Source: Chitinophagaceae bacterium (GTDB lineage Bacteria; Bacteroidota; Bacteroidia; Chitinophagales; Chitinophagaceae). From it: 5,642 bases of DNA. Position 1 is the first letter of the stretch. Every line of letters starts with the position of its first letter. The DNA is taken from contig JACVCQ010000189.1 of assembly GCA_016741945.1 (NCBI GenBank), positions 1-5,642 of the forward strand, written 5' to 3'. The notes below the pieces were generated by a model that saw only the letters and a list, made by a program, of their open reading frames with translations, searched no databases and was not told the origin of the DNA. Made by a program: the position numbers and the translations under genes. Shown in pieces: positions 4,772-5,642 of this stretch.

Positions 4772-5583
4772 TATAATTTATAAATCACAGCCTGATATGG
4801 GGCGAGGTTGATAGTTTCGTTAGTAATAACTGGATTAGTGCTGAGATTTGATAAAAGTAGTTGTGCTTTTCGCATGTCTACTCTTGGATTTAGTGATTTT
4901 ATTTCTTTAGAAAAATTCAGTACAATCAGTAACTTGTCCCCATCACTCTCTCTTGTGTAAGCATATACATCAGGATTATTTTTATCTACCAAAGTATATT
5001 TTCCATACACCAATGAAGCGATATGATCTTTTCGCAATTGAACCAGTTTTTTAAAGTAGTTCAAGCAACTATTGGGATCTTTTTCTTGTAGAGCAACATT
5101 AATATCGACATGATTTGCATTCACTTTGATCCAAGGTGTCCCTGTTGTAAATCCTGCATTTTTACTGTTATCCCACTGAAAAGGGGTTCTTCCATTGTCT
5201 CTGCTGGATGCTTGTATTTTTTTAAGATAAGCAGCCAGATCACCCTTTGTCAATTGTAAGCGTTTGTATTCATTCAGGGTTTGCACATCTCTGAATTCAT
5301 CAATACTTGTAAATCCGGCATTGGTCATACCTAACTCATCACCATTGTAGATATAAGGCGTTCCTCGCATGGTCATGATAAAGGTATTGAGCATAGATGT
5401 AGATGCTGAACGATATGCCGGATCATCATTCCCAAACCTGCTGACCATTCTGGCCTGATCATGATTGCCAAGAAAAATTGAGAGCCATCCTTTTTCCGCA
5501 AAAGCACTATCCCATCTGGAGAACTCTTCTTTATGATCCATGAGACTGCAACCATCGGTATTGGCATGTTCTACACCTTCCAA
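4771..5583 (-). CDS. GH13 alpha-glucosidase-type protein, C-terminal half only (5'-truncated, likely non-functional)
   Basis: The fragment of about 269 residues matches the C-terminal half of GH13 enzymes of the oligo-1,6-glucosidase/alpha-glucosidase type, which cleave alpha-glucosidic bonds in short oligosaccharides. Visible motifs are FLGNHDQARMVSRFGND with the region IV NHD at 40-42 (Asp42, the transition-state stabiliser), MRGTPYIYNGDELGMTN (72-88), IDEFRD (94-99), and GRTPFQWD (131-138). The all-beta C-terminal domain is about 185-270 (VYAYTRESDGDKLLIVLNFS). Full enzymes have about 550 residues. The missing N-terminal half holds the region II nucleophile Asp and region III acid/base Glu, so this piece cannot be catalytic alone. 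The first codon given is TTG; two codons upstream is an in-frame TAA (5589-5587), so the gene is broken inside the window and is not just cut off by its edge. Homology appears to begin at about LEGVEHAN, right at an AAGCTT site. The TTG is unlikely to be a true start. Downstream it overlaps the lipoprotein start by one base. Confidence 0.85.
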   Translation of the reverse strand: MEGVEHANTDGCSLMDHKEEFSRWDSAFAEKGWLSIFLGNHDQARMVSRFGNDDPAYRSASTSMLNTFIMTMRGTPYIYNGDELGMTNAGFTSIDEFRDVQTLNEYKRLQLTKGDLAAYLKKIQASSRDNGRTPFQWDNSKNAGFTTGTPWIKVNANHVDINVALQEKDPNSCLNYFKKLVQLRKDHIASLVYGKYTLVDKNNPDVYAYTRESDGDKLLIVLNFSKEIKSLNPRVDMRKAQLLLSNLSTNPVITNETINLAPYQAVIYKL

Positions 5584-5642
5584 AGCTTAAGCCCTGGTGA
5601 ATTTTTTGCTTCCCGCGTCCTCAAACTATTTGGTATCCTCAA
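5584..5642. other. Window end with no recognisable match to the adjoining GH13 gene
   Basis: None of the three minus-strand frames of these 59 bases continues the GH13 protein: the frame in phase has stops at TAA 5589-5587 and at a TAG further upstream, and the other two give no family-like residues. On the plus strand one frame is open to the window edge (SLSPGEFFASRVLKLFGIL), but it is too short to call. AAGCTT at 5583-5588 lies exactly at the transition. I see no inverted repeat or transposase end here. Confidence 0.5.

Noticed and set aside
5581..5642. Start of a new plus-strand gene at the window end
   Set aside because: The frame is open, but there is no start codon with a promoter after the junction and too few residues to judge.

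Overview
The window reads as a chromosomal piece of a Bacteroidetes (Bacteroidota) bacterium, most likely of the Chitinophagaceae/Sphingobacteriales side. The grounds are an AT-rich composition, -7 boxes of the TAnnTTTG type directly upstream of four genes, almost no Shine-Dalgarno sequences, a secreted protein with a C-terminal domain resembling a type IX secretion (T9SS) sorting domain, and Bacteroidetes-like sequence features in the housekeeping proteins. The genus is an inference.

Layout, left to right. (1) 56-1072 (+) encodes a secreted protein of unknown function with an N-terminal fibronectin-III-like region, a duplicated 53-residue unit and a possible T9SS-type tail. (2) 1069-1863 (-) is lipB, octanoyltransferase of lipoate synthesis. 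It meets gene 1 tail to tail with a 4-bp overlap of stop codons, and it carries an unusual in-frame insertion of three palindromes at an exact 39-bp period. (3) 1938-2990 (+) is an RluA-family (RluC/RluD-like) pseudouridine synthase, transcribed divergently from lipB across a 74-bp gap. (4) 2991-3220 is a non-coding gap with a likely terminator and a 109-bp imperfect palindrome built of CTCCGTG-like units. (5) 3221-4222 (+) is bioB, biotin synthase, with its own promoter and a strong terminator at 4264-4302. (6) On the minus strand, a GH13 alpha-glucosidase-type fragment (5583-4771) is followed, with a TAATG stop/start overlap, by a small lipoprotein gene (4771-4301).

How the genes relate. 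lipB and bioB both belong to sulfur-containing cofactor metabolism (lipoate, biotin), but each appears to be its own transcription unit, so this is loose proximity and not an operon. The GH13 gene and the lipoprotein gene look translationally coupled. The GH13 reading frame is broken: about half of a normal enzyme is missing, including the regions that carry the nucleophile and the acid/base residue, and an in-frame stop stands just upstream next to an AAGCTT (HindIII) site. The last ~60 bases match no GH13 sequence in any frame, so 5581-5589 is a deletion, rearrangement or assembly/cloning junction.

The most interesting signal is the palindromic repeat array inside lipB, a repeat element apparently domesticated as coding sequence. 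The second is the long palindrome in front of bioB. I see no complete new multi-gene system, tRNA, rRNA, CRISPR array or insertion sequence.
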